NCBI GenBank assembly: GCA_030626185.1
Contig: DAOUPL010000023.1
Location: forward strand, 1 to 12,944
DNA: 12,944 bases
Reading direction: 5' to 3'
From: a bacterium
GTDB lineage: Bacteria > Babelota > Babeliae > Babelales > Vermiphilaceae
The notes beneath the pieces are model-generated. The model was not told where the DNA came from and did no database searches. It worked only from the letters and a program-made list of their open reading frames with translations. Shown here in pieces: positions 1 through 7,028 of this stretch (its first letter is position 1; each line of letters opens with the position of its first letter). Made by a program: the position numbers and the translations under genes.

Positions 1-117
1 AACCAACTTAACTATAGGCCTCGAAAGGTTATTGAATTTCAATTTCCGATTGACCTCTTTTGGAGGTACGTTGTACAATGTTGGAATAGTAGTTCAAATT
101 ATGCACTTACTATTTGA
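1..117 (+). CDS. IS30-family transposase, C-terminal fragment (5' part outside window)
   Basis: Frame 1 is open from the first base to a TGA at 115-117 and gives 38 residues. The stretch LNYRPRKVIEFQFPIDLFW fits the C-terminal signature of IS30-type DDE transposases, LNxRPRKxxxFxxPxxxF. That signature normally lies just after the catalytic Glu, near the end of the protein. The reading frame runs into the probable terminal inverted repeat, as is common in this family, where the last codons overlap the IS end. The catalytic DDE residues would lie to the left of the window. The assignment rests on the motif and on its position at an IS-like end. I cannot tell whether the element is intact or a remnant. 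Confidence 0.72.
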   Translation, partial: NQLNYRPRKVIEFQFPIDLFWRYVVQCWNSSSNYALTI

Positions 118-119
118 AG
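1..119 (+). mobile_element. Right end of an IS30-family insertion sequence (partial)
   Basis: The transposase tail and the bases after it form the right end of the element. The sequence around 101-118 (ATGCACTTACTATTTGAA) resembles the right inverted repeat of many IS30 elements, which carry GCACTT followed by a short spacer and TTGAA. Inside it, TTCAAAT (93-99) and ATTTGAA (112-118) form a 7-bp inverted pair. The exact boundary is uncertain by a few bases because the left end and the target duplication lie outside the window. Confidence 0.6.
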
Positions 120-500
120 TCAAGGTGCTATTAAATGTTTATTCTTTAAAGTTATAGAAACTAGTTTGACAATATTGTCATCGAGAGTTGTTTGAATAGT
201 GTTAAATTTAGCGTTTTCTGAAACTTCTATTTCACAAGGAATCTTTGAGGTGATTTTGTTTATTTTTCCAGTAATTACGGTGTCTTTTGTGATTTTATTA
301 CCAGAACCAATAACATAATTGTTACTACTTGGATACACTCTTTTACCGTTAATGAAATTTCCGTTCCCGATGATTACGTTATTATTGTAGCATTTTTCAG
401 AGCCAATATTTATATTGCCAAGTGTAAATCTAAATCCTGTATTAATTGATATTGTTGGTACTGCGTATGCAAGTGCGAGTAATAAATATAGTTTTTTCAT
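120..500 (-). CDS. Small exported protein with NGN-type repeats, possibly truncated by the IS
   Basis: The 126-residue product is not recognised. Residues 1-18 form a signal peptide: MKK, a hydrophobic core, then an ALAYA-type small-residue region. The mature part contains spaced repeats near residues 40-80 (NNNVIIGNGNFING, NNYVIGSGNKITKDT, VITGKINKIT). Such Asn/Gly/Val-Ile repeats are typical of beta-helix or beta-roll surface proteins. The start has a good ribosome site (AAAAGGA six bases before ATG) and a sigma70-like promoter upstream. The stop codon sits exactly at the right end of the IS30 element, so the original C-terminus may have been longer. A surface or secreted role is inferred from the signal peptide and repeats only. 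Confidence 0.62.
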   Translation of the reverse strand: MKKLYLLLALAYAVPTISINTGFRFTLGNINIGSEKCYNNNVIIGNGNFINGKRVYPSSNNYVIGSGNKITKDTVITGKINKITSKIPCEIEVSENAKFNTIQTTLDDNIVKLVSITLKNKHLIAP

Positions 501-543
501 AACTTTTCCTTTTGGTTAATAGTTATTTATTCCATTCTTCTCC

Positions 544-571
544 ATTTTATCAATACATTGCTATTTGTCAA
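544..571 (-). promoter_or_regulatory. Sigma70-like promoter for the exported repeat protein
   Basis: Read on the minus strand: a perfect TTGACA (571-566), a 16-base spacer, then TAAAAT (549-544). Transcription would start near 537, about 37 bases before the ATG at 500. Confidence 0.62.
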
Positions 572-615
572 TCGGTTGCGAAATAGCCTATGTTTTCGTT
601 AAAGCTACCATTTAA

Positions 616-624
616 TGGTATAAT
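616..624 (+). promoter_or_regulatory. Extended -10 promoter element for the oxidoreductase
   Basis: TGG followed by TATAAT (619-624) matches an extended -10 (TGnTATAAT). No good -35 is seen at the expected distance (TTCGTT at 595-600 is poor), which is tolerated by extended -10 promoters. The predicted start near 631 leaves a leader of about 56 bases before the ATG at 687. Confidence 0.5.
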
Positions 625-686
625 AAGATTAATTATTTGTGATTATAAGCTCTTTTGGCTTAGTAAAATAAAGCGATACATTATTT

Positions 687-1874
687 ATGAATAAAACATT
701 TGTTATAATTGGCTCATCTGCAGGTGGTATTGCTGCAGCACGTGCATTAGCGCGATTAGCGCCAAAATCGTCAATTGTGATGATTTCTCGCGAAAAAGAG
801 CTGCCGTACAATAAATGTTTTATTGCTGATTATATCGCCAAAGATGAGCAAGAGCAGCTATTTATGACTAATAATCGTGCATTGCCCGAAAATGTTCAAT
901 TATTGCTTGGCCTCAGCGTTGTTGCGATTAATGACCAGCAACAGCACGTGTCACTCGATAATGGGCAAATAATCAATTATGACGCATTATTAGTCGCTAC
1001 TGGTGCACGACCACAAAAAATGCCATTATTACACAGTGACAATCAACGCCATGAAAATTTGTTTTATTATCATAATTTATGGCATGCGAACTTGTTAAAA
1101 GCCTTTATTGCGCAAAACAAACCTAAACGAGCGATTGTAATCGGTGGGAGCATTAGTGCGGTAGAAGCAGCTGATGCATTGCACCAACAAGGTGTTGCTG
1201 TGACAATTGTTAATCGTGGTAAACAATTGTTATCACGTTATTGTTCATCGCAAGCGATTACGTTGTTGTATGAGCGTATGGAGCAATTAGGAGTGCAGGT
1301 GATACATAATGCACAAATAAGTGATTTTACTCATAAAGATAACCATATTACTCGTGTAACGCTTGATAACGGTCAACAAATAGAAACTGATTTGGTTATG
1401 TGCGCGATAGGCGTGAACGCCAATAGTGAATTATTACAATCAACGAATGTTGAACTTTCTGACGATCTTGTAAATGTTAATAACCATTTACAAACAACGG
1501 TGCCAACAATTTTTGCAGCTGGTGACGTGATATTGGTGCATGATCGCGTAAGTGGTTATAAAAAGCGTAGTTGCACGTGGCCAGACGCAATGCATCAAGG
1601 GCTAATTGCTGCGCATAACATGGCAGGAAAAGAAAAAGTGTATGAGGGTGCGGTGTTTCTGGTAGACTCACATTTTTTTGGATTTGACTTTGTTGCGTGT
1701 GGTATTCGGGATAAAAAGATTGGGATTATTACGAAAAAGGGTGATAATTGGTTACATGAGTTTCAATGTAATAATGATAATCAATTATTGTTTTTTGTTA
1801 TGCTGGGCAATATAGAAAACTTACCACAAATAAAGCGTTCGTATTTAACACGAGCGCAGTTTGATGTCGCATAA
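687..1874 (+). CDS. FAD-dependent pyridine nucleotide-disulfide oxidoreductase
   Basis: The 395-residue flavoprotein probably oxidises NAD(P)H and passes electrons to a thiol, CoA disulfide, oxygen or a small redox protein. The FAD-binding glycine motif is at residues 6-17 (VIIGSSAGGIAA), the ATGA motif at 104-107, the second NAD(P)-binding motif at about 150-165 (VIGGSISAVEAA), and the FAD-contacting AAGDV at 277-281. The segment SCTWPDAMHQG near 295-305 is typical of the NirB/CoA-disulfide-reductase/Nox branch. Cys44 in PYNKC lies where that branch carries its single redox-active Cys. Length is slightly short for the branch, with no rhodanese or rubredoxin tail. The ATG has no clear ribosome site, but the glycine motif begins immediately after it, so the start is secure. 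The acceptor cannot be read from sequence. Confidence 0.85.
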   Translation: MNKTFVIIGSSAGGIAAARALARLAPKSSIVMISREKELPYNKCFIADYIAKDEQEQLFMTNNRALPENVQLLLGLSVVAINDQQQHVSLDNGQIINYDALLVATGARPQKMPLLHSDNQRHENLFYYHNLWHANLLKAFIAQNKPKRAIVIGGSISAVEAADALHQQGVAVTIVNRGKQLLSRYCSSQAITLLYERMEQLGVQVIHNAQISDFTHKDNHITRVTLDNGQQIETDLVMCAIGVNANSELLQSTNVELSDDLVNVNNHLQTTVPTIFAAGDVILVHDRVSGYKKRSCTWPDAMHQGLIAAHNMAGKEKVYEGAVFLVDSHFFGFDFVACGIRDKKIGIITKKGDNWLHEFQCNNDNQLLFFVMLGNIENLPQIKRSYLTRAQFDVA

Positions 1875-1977
1875 TTTTCCGTTATGATCTTTTTATTGAT
1901 GCGCTCAAAATGCATTATTTCAAAATTGTTGACTATCTGAATATTTATATGCAAAGCTATAACATAAATAGACAACT

Positions 1978-1991
1978 GAGGGGGGCAGGGG
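1978..1991 (+). promoter_or_regulatory. Ribosome binding site deciding the start at 1994
   Basis: A purine-rich run (GAGGGGGGCAGGGG) lies just before ATG 1994. The in-frame upstream ATG at 1910 has no comparable site and would bury the signal peptide 28 residues inside the protein. Confidence 0.7.
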
Positions 1992-1993
1992 AA

Positions 1994-3016
1994 ATGGAAA
2001 AAAGGTATAGTATTTGTTTAGCAATTACTATTTTTGTCACGGTTGTGCAAGTTTGTGCGCAACCATGGACACAAAGTTATTATTTATCGCTGAAAAAGAA
2101 AAAACGATCAGCGGTAACTGTCGTCAATTCTGATGAATTTATTATTACACAAAGTACTATTTTGCCGTCTACACAAGTTATTGCTTCGTGGAATGCATTA
2201 CGACCCAAACAAGGTTATTTTATATTTTGGATTCAAGCACATACGGAAAAAAACAATAAATGGGGCAAATGGCATAAGATGTTTCGTTGGGGTAATGATC
2301 ATTCAACACAGCAATCATTTTTGAGTTCTTCTGATGGTATGACATCGTATGAGCATGTACGTCTTGAAGCAAAACAAAATTTAATTGATGGTATTAAGAT
2401 AAAAGTATGTGCACACGAGGGTGCTGATATGCGTAATGTGTATGGCGTGACGTGTTCGTGCAGTAATTACAAATTATTTAAACATGAATCATCAAAGGAT
2501 TATAATAATTTATCATCAACAACGCTTTATCGTGTGCCACATAAGTCGCAATTTTTGTTGCAACACAAAGATGCGCGAGTGATGTGCTCACCAACATCGT
2601 TATCAACATTTTTACAACACATTACTAATAAATCCTGTAATTCGTTAGCATCAGCACAACAAGTGTATGACAATGGATTAAAAATATATGGAAGTTGGCC
2701 TTTTAATACGGCGTACGCAAATGATTATGATAGGCGTAATCGCTACAGTGTACAGCGATTACAAAGTTTTGATGATCTGTATCAGCGATTACGACAAAAA
2801 AAACCAACAGTAGTTAGCGTTAGGGGTTCATTAGATGGTGCACCTCAAAAATACAAAAATGGACATCTTATTCTTGTTGTTGGGTATGATGCAGCAACAA
2901 AATCAGTTATTTGTCATGATCCAGCAATCAAAAAAGAACATGTTGCGATAAAGTATCCGTTACATTCGTTTTTACGTGCATGGGAATCTTCTCGTCGTCT
3001 TGCGTACATTTACTAA
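1994..3016 (+). CDS. Exported C39-like (papain-fold) cysteine peptidase
   Basis: The 340-residue product has a signal peptide at residues 1-22 (MEKRYS, hydrophobic stretch, VCAQ). Residues 24-170 form a region I do not recognise. A C-terminal peptidase C39-like domain covers about 180-340. The probable catalytic triad is Cys198 in ARVMCSPTS, His291 in NGHLILVVGYD and Asp309 in CHDPA. This C...GHxxxVxGYD...DP order is typical of the C39-like family, which includes bacteriocin-leader peptidases and secreted YvpB-type proteins. No ABC-transporter domain follows, so this is not a bacteriocin exporter. It likely works outside the cytoplasm on a peptide or protein substrate that cannot be deduced. 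It lies upstream of the amidase gene on the same strand, but the amidase has its own promoter. The domain call is good; the substrate is unknown. Confidence 0.8.
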   Translation: MEKRYSICLAITIFVTVVQVCAQPWTQSYYLSLKKKKRSAVTVVNSDEFIITQSTILPSTQVIASWNALRPKQGYFIFWIQAHTEKNNKWGKWHKMFRWGNDHSTQQSFLSSSDGMTSYEHVRLEAKQNLIDGIKIKVCAHEGADMRNVYGVTCSCSNYKLFKHESSKDYNNLSSTTLYRVPHKSQFLLQHKDARVMCSPTSLSTFLQHITNKSCNSLASAQQVYDNGLKIYGSWPFNTAYANDYDRRNRYSVQRLQSFDDLYQRLRQKKPTVVSVRGSLDGAPQKYKNGHLILVVGYDAATKSVICHDPAIKKEHVAIKYPLHSFLRAWESSRRLAYIY

Positions 3017-3020
3017 ATTA

Positions 3021-3050
3021 TTGACAATTAGAAAAACTTTAATATAGAAT
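3021..3050 (+). promoter_or_regulatory. Strong sigma70-like promoter for the amidase gene
   Basis: A perfect TTGACA (3021-3026) is followed by TATAGAAT, which offers TATAGA after 16 bases or TAGAAT after 18 bases. It begins 4 bases after the peptidase stop codon, so the amidase can be transcribed independently. Confidence 0.62.
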
Positions 3051-3079
3051 GGCTTTAGTGAGGATATGTTTTTACAAGT

Positions 3080-3086
3080 GGGGGAG
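3080..3086 (+). promoter_or_regulatory. Ribosome binding site deciding the amidase start
   Basis: GGGGGAG lies 5 bases before ATG 3092. The in-frame GTG at 3086 overlaps this site and therefore cannot be the start served by it. Confidence 0.75.
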
Positions 3087-3091
3087 TGTCT

Positions 3092-4246
3092 ATGAGTAAA
3101 ACAAAAGAACGGTTATTGATTACGTTTATTGTGGGCATCGTATTATTTTATTCGTTTGCCAGTGTGTGTGCTGTTGGGACTAATCATATTTCTAGTGTAT
3201 TTTATCACAAGACATCGCACGATATGTGTGTTGAGATTGGTAGCATTGTGTTGCAATGCAAAAAAGATCCAGAAATTACGATGGTGCATAAAAAAGATAT
3301 AAACAATGGGCAACAAGAAGCGTTGTTTATAGTAAAAAATTGTGTTGTAAGTTCTCGTGATTGTGTTGCAAAAATAAAGTCTATAGAGAGCGATGCTGAT
3401 GATCGCTATCACACAAAAATTCATGCAGCACCAGATAAACAAGGTTTATATGTGCGTATTACGTACGATAAACAAAAATATATGGTTTCATGCGATACGT
3501 ACTATTCTATAGGGTTGCAACCATCAATGGTTTTTAGGGTGTACAATAAAAAATTATTAAAAAAGTTGCAAGAGCATGATGATCCGTTATTGCGTTTAGC
3601 AAGTAACGATCCACCAAGAATAATAATTGATTGTGGACATGGAGGGGCTGACGCTGGAGCGATCGGCCCCTCTGGTGTTGCAGAGAAAACATTAGCATTA
3701 TCACTTGGATTATTGTTGGCCAAGCAGTTGCAAGAACGTGGTTATCAAATACTGCTTACGCGAGAGGATGATCGTTTTTTGTCACTTGATCAACGTACGA
3801 CGTTGGCAAACAATGATGATGCGGATTTATTTGTTTCGCTTCATGCAAATAGCGCGCACAATAAACAAGCACGTGGGATAGAAACATTTTGTGCAATTGC
3901 AAACTTATTCAAAATAGTTAATGCAAAGTTATCAAATGATCAGCGTATGATGCGTAAAAATTTTGTAAAAAAACGTTATGCGCAAAATAGTGCACTTGCA
4001 AAATTAGTACAACAATCGTTGATTGCTTCAGCAGTGATTATGCAACGTGATGTAAAAGATCGTGGAGTAAAACATGCAGCACCACAAGTGCTTGTTGGCG
4101 CGATGATGCCGGCGGTTTTGGTTGAAGTTGGTTTTTTATCAAATGAGTATGAAGAATCATTTTTATTAAATAAAAAATATCAAGAAATTATTGTAAAAAG
4201 TTTATCTTACGCACTGGATCGTTATATTAAAACTTTCTTGAAATAA
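3092..4246 (+). CDS. N-acetylmuramoyl-L-alanine amidase (Amidase_3 type), exported
   Basis: This zinc enzyme cleaves the bond between N-acetylmuramic acid and the stem peptide of peptidoglycan, typically during cell separation. The 384-residue protein starts with a membrane-targeting segment (residues 8-27, ending SVCA). An N-terminal region (about 30-165) sits where AmiC-type enzymes carry an AMIN domain, but I see no clear AMIN match. The Amidase_3 domain covers about 175-382. Zinc ligands and catalytic residues are visible: His183 in DCGHGG, Glu198 in GVAEKT, His251 in SLHANS and Glu345 in VLVEVGFLSN. All key residues are present, so it should be active. An insertion near residues 268-300 is rich in Lys/Arg. 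It is preceded by its own promoter and followed 85 bases later by dnaA. Confidence 0.9.
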   Translation: MSKTKERLLITFIVGIVLFYSFASVCAVGTNHISSVFYHKTSHDMCVEIGSIVLQCKKDPEITMVHKKDINNGQQEALFIVKNCVVSSRDCVAKIKSIESDADDRYHTKIHAAPDKQGLYVRITYDKQKYMVSCDTYYSIGLQPSMVFRVYNKKLLKKLQEHDDPLLRLASNDPPRIIIDCGHGGADAGAIGPSGVAEKTLALSLGLLLAKQLQERGYQILLTREDDRFLSLDQRTTLANNDDADLFVSLHANSAHNKQARGIETFCAIANLFKIVNAKLSNDQRMMRKNFVKKRYAQNSALAKLVQQSLIASAVIMQRDVKDRGVKHAAPQVLVGAMMPAVLVEVGFLSNEYEESFLLNKKYQEIIVKSLSYALDRYIKTFLK

Positions 4247-4273
4247 GCTATTATTTTTTCTCTTCTCTTTGCG

Positions 4274-4295
4274 TATACTAAACACACTGCGTGTT
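4274..4295 (+). promoter_or_regulatory. Possible dnaA promoter element and small inverted repeat
   Basis: TATACT (4274-4279) is a reasonable -10, but the -35 position (TTATTT, 4251-4256) is poor. Just downstream, AACAC (4281-4285) and GTGTT (4291-4295) form a 5-bp inverted repeat with a 5-base loop, which could be a weak operator. No DnaA box is present in this 85-base gap, so classical DnaA autoregulation is not visible. Confidence 0.3.
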
Positions 4296-4331
4296 AAAAA
4301 GTCATGTTTATTTATTTAAAAAAAAGCAAAG

Positions 4332-5756
4332 ATGTTACAAGATTTATGGAAACAGTTTTTGCATATTGCGCAGGATGAGGTTGGCAGTCGCATTGTAGAA
4401 ACGTGGTTCAAAGCATTAACCATTACTCGTTGGAATCAACACGAACAAGTGTTGTATCTTTCTGTGCCAAACACATTTGTAAAAGATTGGATTAGTAATA
4501 ATTATGTATCGTTATTAGAATTCCATTTAGGTAGGTTGTTACACGTGCAAGCATTGACCATTGTGCTGCACGATGCAAATAACAAAGAAGAAATTTATAA
4601 AAAAGAAATATCTCCGACTATTGCGGTACTTGATGCATCATTGTTAGGTAAAAAAACAAAAAAAAGTACTGCACTTGCAAAACAACGTTCAAAAGGTGCT
4701 TATTTAGTCCCTAAGCAACCGAGTCGCAACATAAACGAAAAGTATACGTTTGATAATTTTGTTGTTGCATCGAATAATTCTCTTGCGCATGCTGCAGCAC
4801 AAGCAGTGGCAGAGCATACGGGAAAGTTGTATAATCCATTGTTTTTGTATGGCGGTTCAGGATTAGGCAAAACACACTTATTGCATGCTATTGGCAATCG
4901 TTTGATGCAAGAAAAATCTAATAGGGTTGTGCTTTATCAAACAGCAGATAGGTTTGTGCAGGAATTTATTTCAGCAATTCGTTTTGATAAAATGCATAAC
5001 TTTCAAAAACGTTATCAGAACATTGATGTTTTGTTGATTGATGACATCCAATTTATGGCAAAAAAAGAGCAAACTCAAGAAGCATTTTTTCATATTTTTA
5101 ACGCGTTGCATGATGCGCATAAACAAATTGTGTTGACGAGTGACACCTATCCGCATCACATGAATGGTATAACAGAACGATTGCGTTCACGCTTGGGTTG
5201 GGGCCTTGTAGCCGATGTTGCACCACCAAGTATTGAGACAAAAATTGCAATTTTACGCAAAAAGATTGAGCAAGGTGGTAACACAACGTTATCCAATGAT
5301 GTGATGGATTGTATTGCATCATCAACATCATCAAATATTCGTGAATTAGAAGGTTCGTTAGTTCGCATTTTGGCTATAGCATCATTAAAAGAACAAGAAA
5401 TTACTATTGAACTTGTTAAAGAAATGTTATTTAACGATGAGCATTCAACAGTAACAAACAGTGAAATTATTGATTTTACTGTAATTATCAAACATGTAAA
5501 TAAGATGTGTCAGTCAACGTTGAGTGAATTACGTTCAAAAAAACGTGATAAAGAGTTGGTGCTTGCGCGGCATATTGCCATGTATTTTATGAAGCATTTA
5601 ACCGATAAATCATTACGAGATATTGGATCTTTTTTGGGTGGTAGAGATCACACCAGTGTGCGTTATGCGATTGATAAAGTTGCATTAAAAGCAAAAAACA
5701 GCCCGTTATTCCGTCAAAAAGTAGAGCACATAAAGCGTGCTATTTTAACCTGCTAA
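4332..5756 (+). CDS. dnaA: Chromosomal replication initiator protein DnaA
   Basis: DnaA binds DnaA boxes at the origin, forms an ATP-bound filament and melts the duplex. The 474-residue protein has the usual length and four domains: domain I (about 1-80, LWKQFL...VETWFKAL), a variable linker (about 85-135), the AAA+ domain (about 138-350) and the DNA-binding domain IV (about 380-474). Walker A is GGSGLGKT at 174-181 and Walker B is LLIDD at 234-238. The arginine-finger region is ERLRSRLGWGL at 282-292. The DnaA signature GGRDHTSVRYAI is at 436-447. The ATG has no obvious ribosome site but fits the start of domain I. dnaN is not adjacent. The stop overlaps the stop of the convergent lipoprotein gene by 4 bases. 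Confidence 0.96.
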   Translation: MLQDLWKQFLHIAQDEVGSRIVETWFKALTITRWNQHEQVLYLSVPNTFVKDWISNNYVSLLEFHLGRLLHVQALTIVLHDANNKEEIYKKEISPTIAVLDASLLGKKTKKSTALAKQRSKGAYLVPKQPSRNINEKYTFDNFVVASNNSLAHAAAQAVAEHTGKLYNPLFLYGGSGLGKTHLLHAIGNRLMQEKSNRVVLYQTADRFVQEFISAIRFDKMHNFQKRYQNIDVLLIDDIQFMAKKEQTQEAFFHIFNALHDAHKQIVLTSDTYPHHMNGITERLRSRLGWGLVADVAPPSIETKIAILRKKIEQGGNTTLSNDVMDCIASSTSSNIRELEGSLVRILAIASLKEQEITIELVKEMLFNDEHSTVTNSEIIDFTVIIKHVNKMCQSTLSELRSKKRDKELVLARHIAMYFMKHLTDKSLRDIGSFLGGRDHTSVRYAIDKVALKAKNSPLFRQKVEHIKRAILTC

Positions 5757-6859
5757 ATCTGTTGTCTTTCTAATTCGCACTGATAAGGCATTTTTAGTTT
5801 ATTTGGTTGTGAGTGAAGAGCTTTGCGCTGTTTTTTTGTGCGTAAAAATGTATTGGAAAAACATTTTTTGGCAAGATATGCATACCAGTTTACATGATTT
5901 CTAAAGGTAACATCTTTTTTTATACCAACAATTGATGGAAAATGTTCGGTGTCTATTATCCACATTTCGTGTGCAACACCTTCATCGGCGTGTGCCATAA
6001 CAAAATTATCATGATGCGGGTCGATATAAAATTTAATGTCATGACAAAAATCCATAACTATGCGATTACGCTTAATATTAGAAAGATTATGATATTCTTG
6101 CATATCAATTGCATCAGCAATAACACCAAATATTGCGGGAATAGAAGTTTTTGCATCGCCACCACGAATGTTTTTCCCTGTTACGGTTATCCATCGATTA
6201 TTTTTTGGCTGCCAATACCATTTGCGTGGTAGATGTACAACATTGCGCCATTTGGGCATGGCATTTATTTGTTGTTTGACATAATGAAGATTAGGAATGC
6301 GCGTAAGGCCCGTAATGTGTCTACTCGTGCCACCAGCCATAAAGAAAAACGTGATTGGTTCAAATCCTTTGCAATAAGGATTAACAAACGTTTTTGGGCG
6401 TTCCATGAGTAATTTGAGTACAAACGGATGATCTTTAAAACGTAAAACCATAAGGCCACATTTTTTCTTACGACTAAAATTACTTCGTTGCAAAACGGTA
6501 AAATACTTAAATTCTTTTTTCTTTTGTTTGATTTCTTTTAACAAGACAGTAATGTTTTTATCAATTTCTTCTTTTGATAATCGTTTTGTTTTGTCGTGAC
6601 GATAGGTTAAACCTTCTTTTGGAATTAAGTTGTCATCAAAGATTTTTTGATTAAAGGTTTCGAATAATGGATATCTTTGATAATGTGAATTTTTTCGTTT
6701 ATATGTTTTTTTATTATTGTCAGTCCAATGGACATAAATTGTAGGAGTTTTTTCATCAAGTGGACGCAATGTACTACGAGAGTTACGGCTTTTTGTAGCA
6801 CAGCCGTTGAGTAAAATAACGAGAAAAGTTGATAAAATAATCTTAATATATTGCTTCAT
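5753..6859 (-). CDS. Lipoprotein with a kinase-like catalytic signature
   Basis: I do not know a named family for this 368-residue protein. It starts with a lipoprotein signal (hydrophobic residues 6-17, lipobox LLNGC with Cys20). The residue after Cys is Ala, not Asp, which favours outer-membrane sorting. Three spaced signatures resemble the protein-kinase-like fold: a candidate beta-3 lysine (HPFVLKLL, Lys149), a catalytic-loop-like IDPHHDNFVM (Asp280, His282, Asn285), and a DFG/DxE-like WIIDTEHF (Asp303). The DxHxxN spacing matches aminoglycoside-phosphotransferase loops (GDLHPGN), and DxHxDN also resembles phosphatidylinositol kinases (DRHNDN). A basic C-terminal tail follows. AGAGG precedes the ATG at a normal distance. 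A kinase outside the cytoplasm would be unusual, so the activity is only a hypothesis; exported lipoprotein is the firmer call. Confidence 0.6.
   Translation of the reverse strand: MKQYIKIILSTFLVILLNGCATKSRNSRSTLRPLDEKTPTIYVHWTDNNKKTYKRKNSHYQRYPLFETFNQKIFDDNLIPKEGLTYRHDKTKRLSKEEIDKNITVLLKEIKQKKKEFKYFTVLQRSNFSRKKKCGLMVLRFKDHPFVLKLLMERPKTFVNPYCKGFEPITFFFMAGGTSRHITGLTRIPNLHYVKQQINAMPKWRNVVHLPRKWYWQPKNNRWITVTGKNIRGGDAKTSIPAIFGVIADAIDMQEYHNLSNIKRNRIVMDFCHDIKFYIDPHHDNFVMAHADEGVAHEMWIIDTEHFPSIVGIKKDVTFRNHVNWYAYLAKKCFSNTFLRTKKQRKALHSQPNKLKMPYQCELERQQI
5956..5964 (+). other. Perfect consensus DnaA box (TTATCCACA) inside a coding region
   Basis: The nine bases match the E. coli DnaA box exactly and lie about 200 bases past the dnaA stop, within the convergent lipoprotein gene. 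It is the only exact copy I found on either strand. A single 9-mer can occur by chance in a window this long, so it is not evidence of an origin. Confidence 0.3.
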
Positions 6860-6882
6860 GTAATACCTCTGTGTTCAAGAAT

Positions 6883-6888
6883 ATCATA
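6883..6888 (-). promoter_or_regulatory. Possible -10 element for the kinase-like lipoprotein gene
   Basis: On the minus strand TATGAT (6888-6883) lies about 24 bases before the ATG at 6859. The matching -35 region is an A/T run without a good TTGACA, so this is only a candidate. Confidence 0.25.
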
Positions 6889-7028
6889 GCGTAAAGGTAT
6901 TTTTTTTAAAAGTATATATTTTTTTTCCTGACCTCTTGCTGTAATTGTTTCTCTCTATTAGAGTGAAAATAAAGAAGGAAGCCAAAAGAGTAGTTATAAC
7001 TAAATTCTCAATAAAAAAGGGAGAATGA

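Noticed and set aside
53..67. ACCTC-TTTTG-GAGGT hairpin near the left edge
   Set aside because: It is short, lies within the transposase frame and has no T-run after it, so it is not a terminator.
1929..1964. TTGACT and TATAAC as a promoter before the peptidase gene
   Set aside because: The boxes are 24 bases apart, too far for a normal sigma70 promoter.
1910..1993. Longer N-terminus for the C39-like peptidase starting at 1910
   Set aside because: It has no ribosome site, and it would place the signal peptide internally; the strong site before 1994 fits better.
4247..4331. Replication origin upstream of dnaA
   Set aside because: The 85-base gap is AT-rich but holds no DnaA box, and dnaN does not follow dnaA.
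5156..5491. Minus-strand open frames inside dnaA
   Set aside because: They are shadows of the dnaA reading frame; no family resemblance was seen.
6991..7002. Perfect 12-bp palindrome TAGTTATAACTA before the Cys-rich gene
   Set aside because: A palindrome of this length is expected a few times by chance in an AT-rich window, and no second copy was seen.
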